Shown here: piece by piece, positions 17,529 through 25,503 of the stretch | Position numbering within the stretch: position 1 is the first letter of the stretch | Layout: every line of letters starts with the position of its first letter | From: Stieleria tagensis | GTDB taxonomy: Bacteria > Planctomycetota > Planctomycetia > Pirellulales > Pirellulaceae | Reading direction: 5' to 3' | Length of the DNA: 43,721 bases | Assembly: GCF_024129865.1 (NCBI RefSeq) | Contig: NZ_JAMYFE010000114.1 | Location: 1 to 43,721, forward strand | Program-made: the position numbers and the translations under genes | Notes under the pieces: generated by a model | Told to the model about the DNA's origin: nothing | The model's input: the letters and a program-made list of their open reading frames with translations, nothing else | Database searches by the model: none

Positions 17529-18785
17529 TCAGTCATCTGCTTGAGAGCGTTCATCGTTGGCATAGCCATAGGTTTCAAAGTAGTCCTTCCAAGCGGAGCG
17601 GATGGTCGCTTCGTCTTGCTCGGACAATCGGTGGCGGTTGGTTTGGTAACTGCGATGTTCGGTGTTGGCCCAGTTTTCGATGACCGGTCGGACCGACTCG
17701 AAATCGCTCAGCCGCAGCGATCGATAGACGGTTTCGAGGGTCGCAACGGGGTCGGCGATCAAGTCTTCGTAATGGATGTCAACCAGGCGATTCGCGTCGA
17801 TTTGATCGCGATCTTGATGAAACGAATCATACATCCGCTGCATGCAGTCGATCACGTATTGTTTTTCCGCGGACAACTTTGGGGGCGATGATTCATCGCT
17901 CACGCGCGCCGAATCGTTGCGTGGGGAGTGTTTCCGAGCGGACAACGCCGGTGGGACTTGCATGCCTTGGTCGGCCGCCAAACTGGTCCACAATCGACAG
18001 GTCGATGGGAACAACGCCCGCGGGTCTCGGGTGACATGGATGAAACGCGCATCGGGAAATTCTTTCGCTAGCGCCGCAATGCGACCGGTATGTGTCGGGC
18101 TTTTGATCACCAGCGGCCGCCCGGTGACCGTGCTGACGGCCAACAGGAATGACCGTAATGTTTTGAGCCAATGATCGAGTGCCGTTTGGTCGACGTCTTT
18201 GAAATCCAAGTAATCCAGATCGACCGGTTTTTCACAGGGAAACGCGATGTGGCGATAGGGCGATGGCAGCCCCAAGTTCATGATCGCAAATTCATCTTCT
18301 TGGGGTCGGTCCCAGCCGGCGGCCATGTTGTCCATCGGCCGCTTCTGCGGCAACAACCAACGAAAGAACTTTTGAAACACCCACTCGCTGACCAGAAAAT
18401 GGTGGGGCGCGAAACATTGAAACGTCGACGGGCTGCTGTACCGTTCGTCGCGCACCATCAATTCGTGCAGCAACGTGGTGCCGCTGCGCCAATGGCCGAT
18501 GATGAATACCGGGGGACCGTGCAGTTCAGCGGCGGCGAGTCGGCGGCCAAAAATCACCCGCTGGATCCCCGCCAGCACCGTATTGAAGGGGGTCGCCAGC
18601 GTCACACCGATCAGATTACCGATCCGGCTGGGGTGGATTCGGAATCCGCCCTGGCGCAGCAGTCCGAACCAAGTCAACGGTCGCATTCCATGCCAGAATC
18701 GCGGCGCGTAGAACGGGTACCGATGAAAGTCGGTGGCGGGTTTAGCGACGCTGGCGGTCGGCCGGGGGGGCTCGGATTCTGTCAA
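17529..18785 (-). CDS. PAPS-dependent sulfotransferase family protein
   Basis: The 418-residue protein matches the eukaryote-like sulfotransferase family, which moves sulfate from PAPS to an acceptor. The 5'-phosphosulfate loop GHWRSGTTLLHE is at 97-108, and the 3'-phosphate-binding segment RFIHVTRDPRALFPST lies near residue 230, before a typical C-terminal helical part. The start is TTG; the next ATG is at residue 34, just before the conserved region, so the N terminus is open to doubt. No signal peptide or membrane helix is evident. The downstream neighbour is the DUF1080 lipoprotein. The acceptor is unknown, possibly a glycolipid or polysaccharide, in keeping with the sulfatases elsewhere in the window. 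Confidence 0.87.
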   Translation of the reverse strand: MTESEPPRPTASVAKPATDFHRYPFYAPRFWHGMRPLTWFGLLRQGGFRIHPSRIGNLIGVTLATPFNTVLAGIQRVIFGRRLAAAELHGPPVFIIGHWRSGTTLLHELMVRDERYSSPSTFQCFAPHHFLVSEWVFQKFFRWLLPQKRPMDNMAAGWDRPQEDEFAIMNLGLPSPYRHIAFPCEKPVDLDYLDFKDVDQTALDHWLKTLRSFLLAVSTVTGRPLVIKSPTHTGRIAALAKEFPDARFIHVTRDPRALFPSTCRLWTSLAADQGMQVPPALSARKHSPRNDSARVSDESSPPKLSAEKQYVIDCMQRMYDSFHQDRDQIDANRLVDIHYEDLIADPVATLETVYRSLRLSDFESVRPVIENWANTEHRSYQTNRHRLSEQDEATIRSAWKDYFETYGYANDERSQADD

Positions 18786-18999
18786 CGAAAGTCGCTGCGG
18801 GGTTGTGAAGAAGTTTCAGCGGGCTAATTTTCCCTGCGAATCAGGCCCGGAAAATCGGAACCAAACCGCCGGGTGATCAGTACGAATGCCTAATGTGTTG
18901 TCAAACGTCAGATTTTGGGAGCGATCGTTAGCAACGCCCACAATCTAACCGAGTCCACCCCAATCGCGAAAGCGTTTCACCGCGTTACAATCTGCCGGT

Positions 19000-19317
19000 A
19001 TGAGCGAATCCACCGAACTATCGATTGCAGATCTTCAGCGACACATTCACCAGATGTACTACGAGAAGGACGTCGCTCGGGGGGTCGAGGGCACGTTCAT
19101 GTGGTTGATGGAGGAGGTTGGTGAGCTTTCTTCGGCGCTGCGTGGAGATGATCGCGAGAATTTGGCCGAAGAATTCGCCGATGTGATTGCGTGGTTGTCG
19201 ACGATCGCCAACGTTGCCGGGATCGATTTAAATGCCGCCTTGGTCGCCAAATACGGCAGCGGGTGTCCGGGCTGCGGAAAACTGGTCTGCGAGTGTCCCA
19301 ATTCAGAAAAACCATGA
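19000..19317 (+). CDS. MazG-like nucleotide pyrophosphohydrolase with Cys-rich tail
   Basis: This 105-residue single-domain MazG-like protein should hydrolyse nucleoside triphosphates or a modified nucleotide to monophosphate and pyrophosphate. The magnesium-binding motifs are EEVGE at 38-42 and EEFAD at 57-61. An unusual short tail carries four cysteines at 89, 92, 97 and 99 (CPGCGKLVCEC), suggesting zinc binding. Its stop overlaps the start of the next gene in an ATGA, so the two are likely translated together. The role could be house-cleaning of damaged nucleotides; the tail is the part that does not fit a plain MazG. Confidence 0.88.
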   Translation: MSESTELSIADLQRHIHQMYYEKDVARGVEGTFMWLMEEVGELSSALRGDDRENLAEEFADVIAWLSTIANVAGIDLNAALVAKYGSGCPGCGKLVCECPNSEKP

Positions 19318-21638
19318 CAGAATTCTCGCAGCAGTTCGCTCCTACCCGGCTGACCCGGTGGGTGTTTTCGGCAGCACGCTGCCATTGGATGTTGATGCAG
19401 TGGTCGGTCGCGTTGGTTTGCCTGGGCGGTTTGGTCGGTGATGTAGTCGCCGCTGACACGCCGGAGGTGGTGGTTGGCATCAGGGGGCATTACCGCGTCG
19501 GCAGGACCACGGCCGTGCATTTGCGACACCAAAGCGATGCCCAGCGGCGGGATCGCAGCGGCCTGCAGCTGGAAACACTTGACGGTGACGGCGTGCAAGT
19601 CCGCTTCAACAGCTTTCCCATGTCGCCGGCGTCGATCGAAGCCGGTGCGGAACTGGGTTATGTGGTCCCGGGCAGCGAAGCGGCGCCGCTGGTGATTCGC
19701 GACGCGGAAACGCCAACCGCGGCGGCGTTGGTGAAAACCCGCTTTCCCACGCTGGGTGTCCCCGCCCGTGAACCCGCGATGATCCCACCGGCGATGCCTT
19801 GGGTGGTTGCCATCGGTGACGATTTGGGCGTTTCAGAGATCGGGATTTCGACGGTACTGACAGATAAAAACGCCCGCATCGCCGTCACCAAGATCGATTC
19901 TGCGACGCTGCTGCCCCATCAATCGCTGGGCTATGACGGGGTGGACCTGGTGATGATCAACGCCGCGGGGTTGCCGGTGCTGCGGGCGATGGTCCCTCAA
20001 CAGCAGCGCGCGTTGGTGCAGTGGATGCGCGAGGGCGGGCGAATTTTTGCCTGCTTGGGCGAATCCGTCGAATCATTCAGCCAGCAAGCGGGCTGGTTGA
20101 CGAAGCTGTTGCCGGTGGAGGAAATCAGTTTGTCACGGATCGATCCCGCGGCGCTGGAAACGTTTACCGCCAGTCAATCGCCGCTGGATGTATTTAGCGG
20201 AATCAAACTGCCACGTCGTGTCGGCAATCCCTTGATAGCCGGTCGGACGACGCGGCGTGTGTCGGCGGTGTTGGCGGCCGAGTACGTGATTGGTTTTGGC
20301 AAGTTCACGGTGGTCGCTGCGGATTTGGATGCGCCGCTATTTGCAGCCTGGCCGGAACGATTGAAGTTGGTCACTCAGTTGGTGGGCGATTTATTTTCCG
20401 AACGCAGCCAACGGACCACCGAGGGGGATCGTTCGACATCGTTCAATGATCTGGCCGGACAGATGCGCGGCGTGTTGGATCAATTCGCCATCAAGCCTCA
20501 GTTCAGTTTTTCGCTGATTTCGGTGATCGTGATGCTGCTGATTGCAGCGGTCGGACCGCTGGATTATCTATTGGTCAATCGAGTTCTGGGGAAACCGTTG
20601 TTGGGTTGGCTGACGTTCCCATTGATTGCGATCGCATTGTCAGTGTTCCTGATCACGCAGGCGGCGCCGCGATTGCAGGGCGGGACTGAATCGGACGTGG
20701 CGGCTGATTCGGGCTTGGGACTGATTCGTGCCAACCAGTTCCAAATCGTCGATGTGGATTTGGTTGATGGAGTGGGGCGCGGTTTTGCCTGGGCCTATCT
20801 GTATTCGCACAGCCCGGCCGAAGTCGACGTCACGTATTCACCGGCGGCGTCGTTGGACGCGATCGAAAAGCACCAGCCACGCAAGTCGCACTCGCTGGCG
20901 TATCCGATGGGCTATCCGGGCGAAGGGTTCGGCGGGGTGCAGTTGGCCGGGGAAGATTCCGTATTGCCGCCCTATCGTGTGATCCCATCAGCGGTGGATG
21001 GATCGCCCAGCGAAGGCATCAACACCACCATCGAAGGGCTGACGATCGCGCCGCGTAGCAGCAAGTCGATTGCGATGCAGGTCTCCTTTGACCCCAAGGT
21101 CGACGCGGATTTGGGCGTCATTCGTCGCCCCGGCAGTGAGTTGTTGCGTGGCGAATTCGTCAATCCACTGCCCGTCGATGTGCTCGATGGCGTGCTGATC
21201 TATCGCAATTGGGTGTACCTGTTGCCCACACGTGTTCCGGCCGGTGCACGCATCGCGTCGCTCGGCGATCTGCGTCAAAAGAATTTTCGTTGGCGGTTGT
21301 CTCGGCAACAGTCACTTCAGGAAAACGTGACGGAAACCACCCCCTGGTCGGCCGCTGATTTTAGTGATGCCTCACGCGTTGCTGAGATGTTGATGTTCCA
21401 TGATTCCGCCGGCGGATCGCTGTATACCGGTCTCAGTCATGATGCATTGGGAAAATTGGACCTGACCCATTTGTTGGTCGACGACCGCTGCATGCTGGCC
21501 GGGCGGACCGAACGACCGCTGGTCGATTTACAAATCAAAAACATTGCCGGCGATGCTGATGCGACGATCCAACCCGAGGGCCGTGTGCTGTCGATGGTTC
21601 GTGTGATCTTGCCCGTCCGCTCAACTCGCCTGAACTAA
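19314..21638 (+). CDS. Large membrane protein with glutamine-amidotransferase-like region
   Basis: I do not recognise a named family for the full 774 residues. An N-terminal hydrophobic segment (about 22-46) is followed by a large extracytoplasmic part with a patch that looks like the GATase-like fold of GldG/DUF4350-type proteins (DLVMINAAGLPVL and LVQWMREGGRIFACLGES). Two membrane helices follow (about 396-420 and 429-452), then a second soluble part of about 320 residues. The open frame extends upstream to 19191, but the ATG at 19314 overlaps the mazG stop and gives the signal-like N terminus. It is nine bases upstream of an ABC ATPase, so it may be a partner of that ATPase, as such proteins are in gliding or export ABC loci (inference). 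Confidence 0.65.
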   Translation: MTEFSQQFAPTRLTRWVFSAARCHWMLMQWSVALVCLGGLVGDVVAADTPEVVVGIRGHYRVGRTTAVHLRHQSDAQRRDRSGLQLETLDGDGVQVRFNSFPMSPASIEAGAELGYVVPGSEAAPLVIRDAETPTAAALVKTRFPTLGVPAREPAMIPPAMPWVVAIGDDLGVSEIGISTVLTDKNARIAVTKIDSATLLPHQSLGYDGVDLVMINAAGLPVLRAMVPQQQRALVQWMREGGRIFACLGESVESFSQQAGWLTKLLPVEEISLSRIDPAALETFTASQSPLDVFSGIKLPRRVGNPLIAGRTTRRVSAVLAAEYVIGFGKFTVVAADLDAPLFAAWPERLKLVTQLVGDLFSERSQRTTEGDRSTSFNDLAGQMRGVLDQFAIKPQFSFSLISVIVMLLIAAVGPLDYLLVNRVLGKPLLGWLTFPLIAIALSVFLITQAAPRLQGGTESDVAADSGLGLIRANQFQIVDVDLVDGVGRGFAWAYLYSHSPAEVDVTYSPAASLDAIEKHQPRKSHSLAYPMGYPGEGFGGVQLAGEDSVLPPYRVIPSAVDGSPSEGINTTIEGLTIAPRSSKSIAMQVSFDPKVDADLGVIRRPGSELLRGEFVNPLPVDVLDGVLIYRNWVYLLPTRVPAGARIASLGDLRQKNFRWRLSRQQSLQENVTETTPWSAADFSDASRVAEMLMFHDSAGGSLYTGLSHDALGKLDLTHLLVDDRCMLAGRTERPLVDLQIKNIAGDADATIQPEGRVLSMVRVILPVRSTRLN

Positions 21639-21647
21639 GAGACTACG

Positions 21648-22586
21648 GTGATCAAAACAGTCGATTTGACGAAAAAGTACGGCGACGCGTTTGCGATCCG
21701 CAGTATCGATCTGGATCTCAAAGCCGGAGACCTGTTCGGTTTCATCGGACCCAACGGGGCCGGAAAAACGACCACCATGCGAATCATCGCCACCCTGCTG
21801 GAACCCAGCTGGGGCGAAGCCTATGTGTGCGATTATTCGGTGCACACGGCGCCTAAAGAGATTCGTCGATTGGTCGGTTACATGCCCGACTTTTTTGGCG
21901 TGTACGATGACATGACCGTCGTCGAATACCTGGAATTCTTTGCATCGGCCTACCGCATCAACGGTCTCCAACGCCGTGAACGAGTCAACGAGATGCTGGA
22001 GATCGTGGATCTGGAATTCAAACGTGATGCGTTCGCAAACACCCTCTCACGTGGCCAAACCCAGCGATTGGGATTGGCCCGTACGATGTTGCACGACCCA
22101 CAAGTGCTGTTGCTCGACGAGCCGCTGTCGGGGCTCGATCCACGCGCTCGAATTGAGATGAGAAACCTGTTGCGCAAATTGGGTGAAATGGGAAAGACGG
22201 TGATCGTCAGCAGCCATATTTTGCCCGAACTTGCCGACGTCTGTAACAAAGTCGGTATCATTGACCGTGGTGAACTGAAGCAAAATGCCGAAGTCACCGA
22301 AGTGATTCGAATGGTGCGTGAGCACACGGTGCTGGTGATTCAACCCAATCGTCCCGATCAATTGGGAGCGATCACCGACCTGTTGCGAGACCATCCCAAA
22401 GTTCAAGGTTGTGAACTGGGGGACGCTACCATTCGCGTGATCTTGAAACCGGAGGTCGAGGATTACAGCGACCTGCCGAAACTGTTGATCGAAAACAATG
22501 TCGATTTAAAACGATTTTCCGAAGAGGAATTGGATTTGGAGTCCGCCTTCATGGCGTTGACCAAGGGAACGAGTACGCGAATGTAA
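21648..22586 (+). CDS. ABC transporter ATP-binding protein
   Basis: The 312-residue ATPase shows Walker A GPNGAGKT at 34-41, the ABC signature LSRGQ at 133-137, Walker B LLLDEP at 154-159 and an H-loop in VSSHILPE. A C-terminal extension of about 85 residues resembles those of ABC-2 type exporters (CcmA/GldA/NatA-like). Translation starts at GTG nine bases after the large membrane protein, so the genes form one operon. No ABC-2 permease is present in this window; the membrane protein upstream has only about three helices. The transported substrate is unknown. Confidence 0.92.
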   Translation: MIKTVDLTKKYGDAFAIRSIDLDLKAGDLFGFIGPNGAGKTTTMRIIATLLEPSWGEAYVCDYSVHTAPKEIRRLVGYMPDFFGVYDDMTVVEYLEFFASAYRINGLQRRERVNEMLEIVDLEFKRDAFANTLSRGQTQRLGLARTMLHDPQVLLLDEPLSGLDPRARIEMRNLLRKLGEMGKTVIVSSHILPELADVCNKVGIIDRGELKQNAEVTEVIRMVREHTVLVIQPNRPDQLGAITDLLRDHPKVQGCELGDATIRVILKPEVEDYSDLPKLLIENNVDLKRFSEEELDLESAFMALTKGTSTRM

Positions 22587-22639
22587 GCCTCTGGAATTTG
22601 AAGTTTGTTATGTCGAACCCCGCGCCCCCGAATTGATTG

Positions 22640-24307
22640 ATGTTAGAGCAGTGGTACATCAAGACGGCAAACGGAAAACGCGGACCGTATTCGGTGCAGC
22701 AGTTACAGAAATACGTCGATGCCGGGGCGCTGCGTCCCAACGCCGGCGTCGGTGAGGGTGACGGCCGCTGGTTTCCGGCGCTGAAATTGGACGAGCTGAG
22801 TTTTCCCGCCGCTGCGGAGGATCAGCTGCCAAAACCACCCCCGGTTGTCGCCCCTGACCCGGCACAGCAAGCCTTGGCAGTCCAATTGCAGGAGCGCGCC
22901 GAGCAGCTGGAAATTCGCGCCAGGCAGCTGGATCAACAGTCGCATCAATTGCAGGCCCGCGCAGCGGTCCTCGAATCAAACTCCTCCAACCTCGACGATC
23001 GCCAGCGTCAAATCGAAGCTGCCCAGCAGCAACTCCAGCAGCGTGAGCAGCAGCTCCAGGAACTTCAGCAGCAACTGCAACAGCAAGAAACGCAACTGCA
23101 GAACCGCCAGCAGCAACTGGCCGAGCAAGAGTCTGCGGTGGCCAAGTTGCAAGACGAATTGCAGACTGCTACATCAGCTGCCGCCATCGCCAAGCCTGCC
23201 AACTGGCCTCGGACGGCCGACAACGCCGCCGCCGACAACACCGAGAGCGCCGCCGACAATCAGAACCCGGCGAGCGACATCCCGGCAAGCAGGGAAGAGC
23301 ACGCTGACCTGGAACAGCAAAAACGAGATCTGCTACAGGAGTTCGCCGCACGGCAGGAATCGTTGTCCAAGCGAGAGGCGGATTTGATGCGCCGCGAAGA
23401 CGAATTGACTCGGCGCGAACTGCACATCGTCACTGCCACGTCGGCGGCCTCGGCAAACGATTCACGCCCGATGGATTCGCCAAGCTCTTGGAAGCAGGTG
23501 CTTGGTCGCAACGAAACGAGTGCCGACGAGCATTCAAAAAAGCCATCCGCCCGCGCCGCCGCGCCGATCAAGATCCCGCGTCCCGATCCTGGACGTGAGG
23601 AGCATGGACGTGACGAGGTGCCAGAGCCCGGCGGTGAGAGTGCGGTCGGTGAGCCTGGATCCGAGTTGTCGATCGAGGCTGCACGACCGGAGTCGACCGA
23701 CGCTGGTTCCCCGTTGGCAGCCGAACGTCAGCGGATCTATCAGCAGCGTTTTGGTCCATGTGAGCGTTATGACCAGGACGATGATCCGCAGTGGTGTGTT
23801 GATGTCTCGGTGCATTCGCCCGCTGACTCGCGTGATTTTACGACGCTGGTGACCAGTGGGATGAGTGACTACCCGATCTCGATGGGTGACGGCCAACGCA
23901 GTGTCCGCGCCGAACTGTTGCTGTACGTCACGCATGCCGACGAATTGGCTATCCAGATTTTGCGTGGTGCCGCCAAACTGCCGTTGCGCAAACAGCAGTC
24001 GCTCGCGATCGGGACGACCGCCGTACTCGATGATCTTCCGGGCGTGGTTTCAGCGGGCGACCAACAGGATTGCGTGTATTTGTTGCCGGTCGTGGAATCC
24101 GATTCAAAACCCATTCAATCGACCGAGTTGGATGGCAGTTCGATCCAATTGTTCTGGTTGGTCACCATCAGCGACGCTGAACGACGGTTGATCGAATCGA
24201 GTGGGATTCACAAATTTTTGGCACTCTTAGAAACCCACGGCCACTCGGTCTATTTCGATTTGAACCGCGATTGTTATCTGAAACGCAAGGGTTGGTTTCG
24301 ACGCTAG
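22640..24307 (+). CDS. GYF, coiled-coil and SUFU-like domain protein
   Basis: The 555-residue product has three parts. Residues 4-50 form a GYF_2/DUF4339 domain (QWYIKTANGKRGPYS to DGRWFPA). About residues 75-175 and 212-260 are Gln/Glu-rich coiled coil. The C-terminal 200 residues match the suppressor-of-fused (SUFU) fold: TLVTSGMSDYPIS, then AELLLYVTHADELAIQILRG and VYLLPVVES with a terminal region ending in GIHKFLALLETHG. SUFU is known as a Hedgehog regulator in animals and as an adaptor or immunity-type domain in bacteria. It has no signal peptide, so a cytoplasmic adaptor role is likely (inference). The ATG at 22640 is preferred to a TTG at 22637. It follows the ABC ATPase by 53 bp and converges with holA four bases away. 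Confidence 0.75.
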   Translation: MLEQWYIKTANGKRGPYSVQQLQKYVDAGALRPNAGVGEGDGRWFPALKLDELSFPAAAEDQLPKPPPVVAPDPAQQALAVQLQERAEQLEIRARQLDQQSHQLQARAAVLESNSSNLDDRQRQIEAAQQQLQQREQQLQELQQQLQQQETQLQNRQQQLAEQESAVAKLQDELQTATSAAAIAKPANWPRTADNAAADNTESAADNQNPASDIPASREEHADLEQQKRDLLQEFAARQESLSKREADLMRREDELTRRELHIVTATSAASANDSRPMDSPSSWKQVLGRNETSADEHSKKPSARAAAPIKIPRPDPGREEHGRDEVPEPGGESAVGEPGSELSIEAARPESTDAGSPLAAERQRIYQQRFGPCERYDQDDDPQWCVDVSVHSPADSRDFTTLVTSGMSDYPISMGDGQRSVRAELLLYVTHADELAIQILRGAAKLPLRKQQSLAIGTTAVLDDLPGVVSAGDQQDCVYLLPVVESDSKPIQSTELDGSSIQLFWLVTISDAERRLIESSGIHKFLALLETHGHSVYFDLNRDCYLKRKGWFRR

Positions 24308-24311
24308 CGGA

Positions 24312-25355
24312 TCAACAGCTAGCCAGTCGCATCACAAACTGCTCCAGCAAAAACCGGTCGCGGCCTTCGGCGCTGTGGGTGCCTTTGAGTCTTAAATCGG
24401 CATCCAACAGCCATGGCAGCAACATGCTCGCCCGCTCGCGTTTCATGCGTTTCATGTCTGCGATCGCACGCGAGACTTCGTTGGGCCGACTGATACCGGC
24501 TTTGGCCAAGGAATCTTCCAGGCGTTGGTGGCGACCGGCCCGTTCGCTTTGGATGTGTGCCGCGGTGGCTAGCCCCAGTCGCCGCAGTGACCAAGCGATC
24601 TGTGGCAAGAGTGCGATCGCCGGTTGGCCGCCGGAAATCAGTTTGTCCAACTGTTTCAATGCTTCGGCAGAATTGCCCGACGAGATCGCTTCGCTGATTT
24701 GCCAGATGGTTTTGCCCTGCCATCCGGCGACCACTTCACGCACCAGCGGTTCATCGATCGTCTGGCCGGGTTCCAGGTACAGTGACAGTTTGGCGATTTC
24801 GGTATCCAGAAAACCGACGTCGTCGCCCAGCATTTCGACCAGTGCATCGGCGGCGGTCGCCGACATCTCGGACTTGTGTTTTGGCGCGATGTATCCGGTC
24901 AAGAACTTGCGCCGTGCGGCGGCAGTGGCCCCCGACTTTTGTCCCGTTTCGCCACTGCAGCACACCAGCAGGTGTGATTTGTCCAGCGCCTTGTAGACTT
25001 TGGTGTTGGAGGCCAATGATTCGAACTGCAACACCAGCCGCGCGACTTTACCGGGTTTGGCCAGATACGATTCGATCTCGGGTCGATGATTGGAAACGAA
25101 CTTGTCGGCATCGCGGACCACGACCGTCCGCTGTTCTCCCATATCGAAGAGCGATGCGGTCGACAATTCATCGTTGATGTCCGCCCAGCGGGCGGTCGTT
25201 CCTTCAACATCGGTCACGTCGGCCTGGCCGGTCAAACGCGTCGTCACCCAGCCGGTCAACGTGCTGTCACCGCCAAACAGCCCGGCAACGGCAAAATCGA
25301 CCGGCGTGTCAGCGGCTGTTTTGGTCAGGAATTCGAAGGCATGTGTTCTAGACAT
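24312..25355 (-). CDS. holA: DNA polymerase III delta subunit
   Basis: The delta subunit opens the sliding clamp within the clamp loader. The 347-residue length is typical. Recognisable parts are DVEGTTARWADINDELSTASLF, the segment RTVVVRDADKFV near residue 75, the YLAKPGKVARLVLQFESL strand and a C-terminal helical collar (WSLRRLGLATAAH, MKRERASMLLPWLLDADLRLKG). These match HolA rather than HolB, which keeps zinc and P-loop motifs absent here. It is a single gene on the minus strand, converging with the GYF/SUFU gene. Confidence 0.88.
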   Translation of the reverse strand: MSRTHAFEFLTKTAADTPVDFAVAGLFGGDSTLTGWVTTRLTGQADVTDVEGTTARWADINDELSTASLFDMGEQRTVVVRDADKFVSNHRPEIESYLAKPGKVARLVLQFESLASNTKVYKALDKSHLLVCCSGETGQKSGATAAARRKFLTGYIAPKHKSEMSATAADALVEMLGDDVGFLDTEIAKLSLYLEPGQTIDEPLVREVVAGWQGKTIWQISEAISSGNSAEALKQLDKLISGGQPAIALLPQIAWSLRRLGLATAAHIQSERAGRHQRLEDSLAKAGISRPNEVSRAIADMKRMKRERASMLLPWLLDADLRLKGTHSAEGRDRFLLEQFVMRLASC

Positions 25356-25410
25356 TCCGGCAGTGTATCAGCTGATGGGATCGGAATGATGGGGGTAGCC
25401 GGCTCTCCGC

Positions 25411-25487
25411 TGGTGTGTCGGATTGATCCGACCGGCTTTATTCGTCGCAAAAGACCCTTGCCCGAGTCGGATCAATCCTCCACACCA
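25411..25487. repeat. Hairpin repeat (family B) between holA and the sulfatase
   Basis: The left arm at 25411-25432 (TGGTGTGTCGGATTGATCCG and two more bases) pairs with the right arm at 25466-25487 over 20 of 22 bases, with a loop of 33 bases. A degenerate relative of the right arm is seen near 29362. It may also serve as a transcription end for the sulfatase gene. Confidence 0.65.
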
Positions 25488-25503
25488 ACGGCAGTCGCAG
25501 GGT

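Noticed and set aside
19191-19313. Upstream extension of the large membrane protein
   Set aside because: It overlaps mazG, and the ATG in the ATGA overlap is followed by a signal-like segment.
23010-23130. Tandem repeat or CRISPR-like pattern
   Set aside because: It is a run of CAG/CAA codons for the Gln-rich coiled coil, not an array with spacers.
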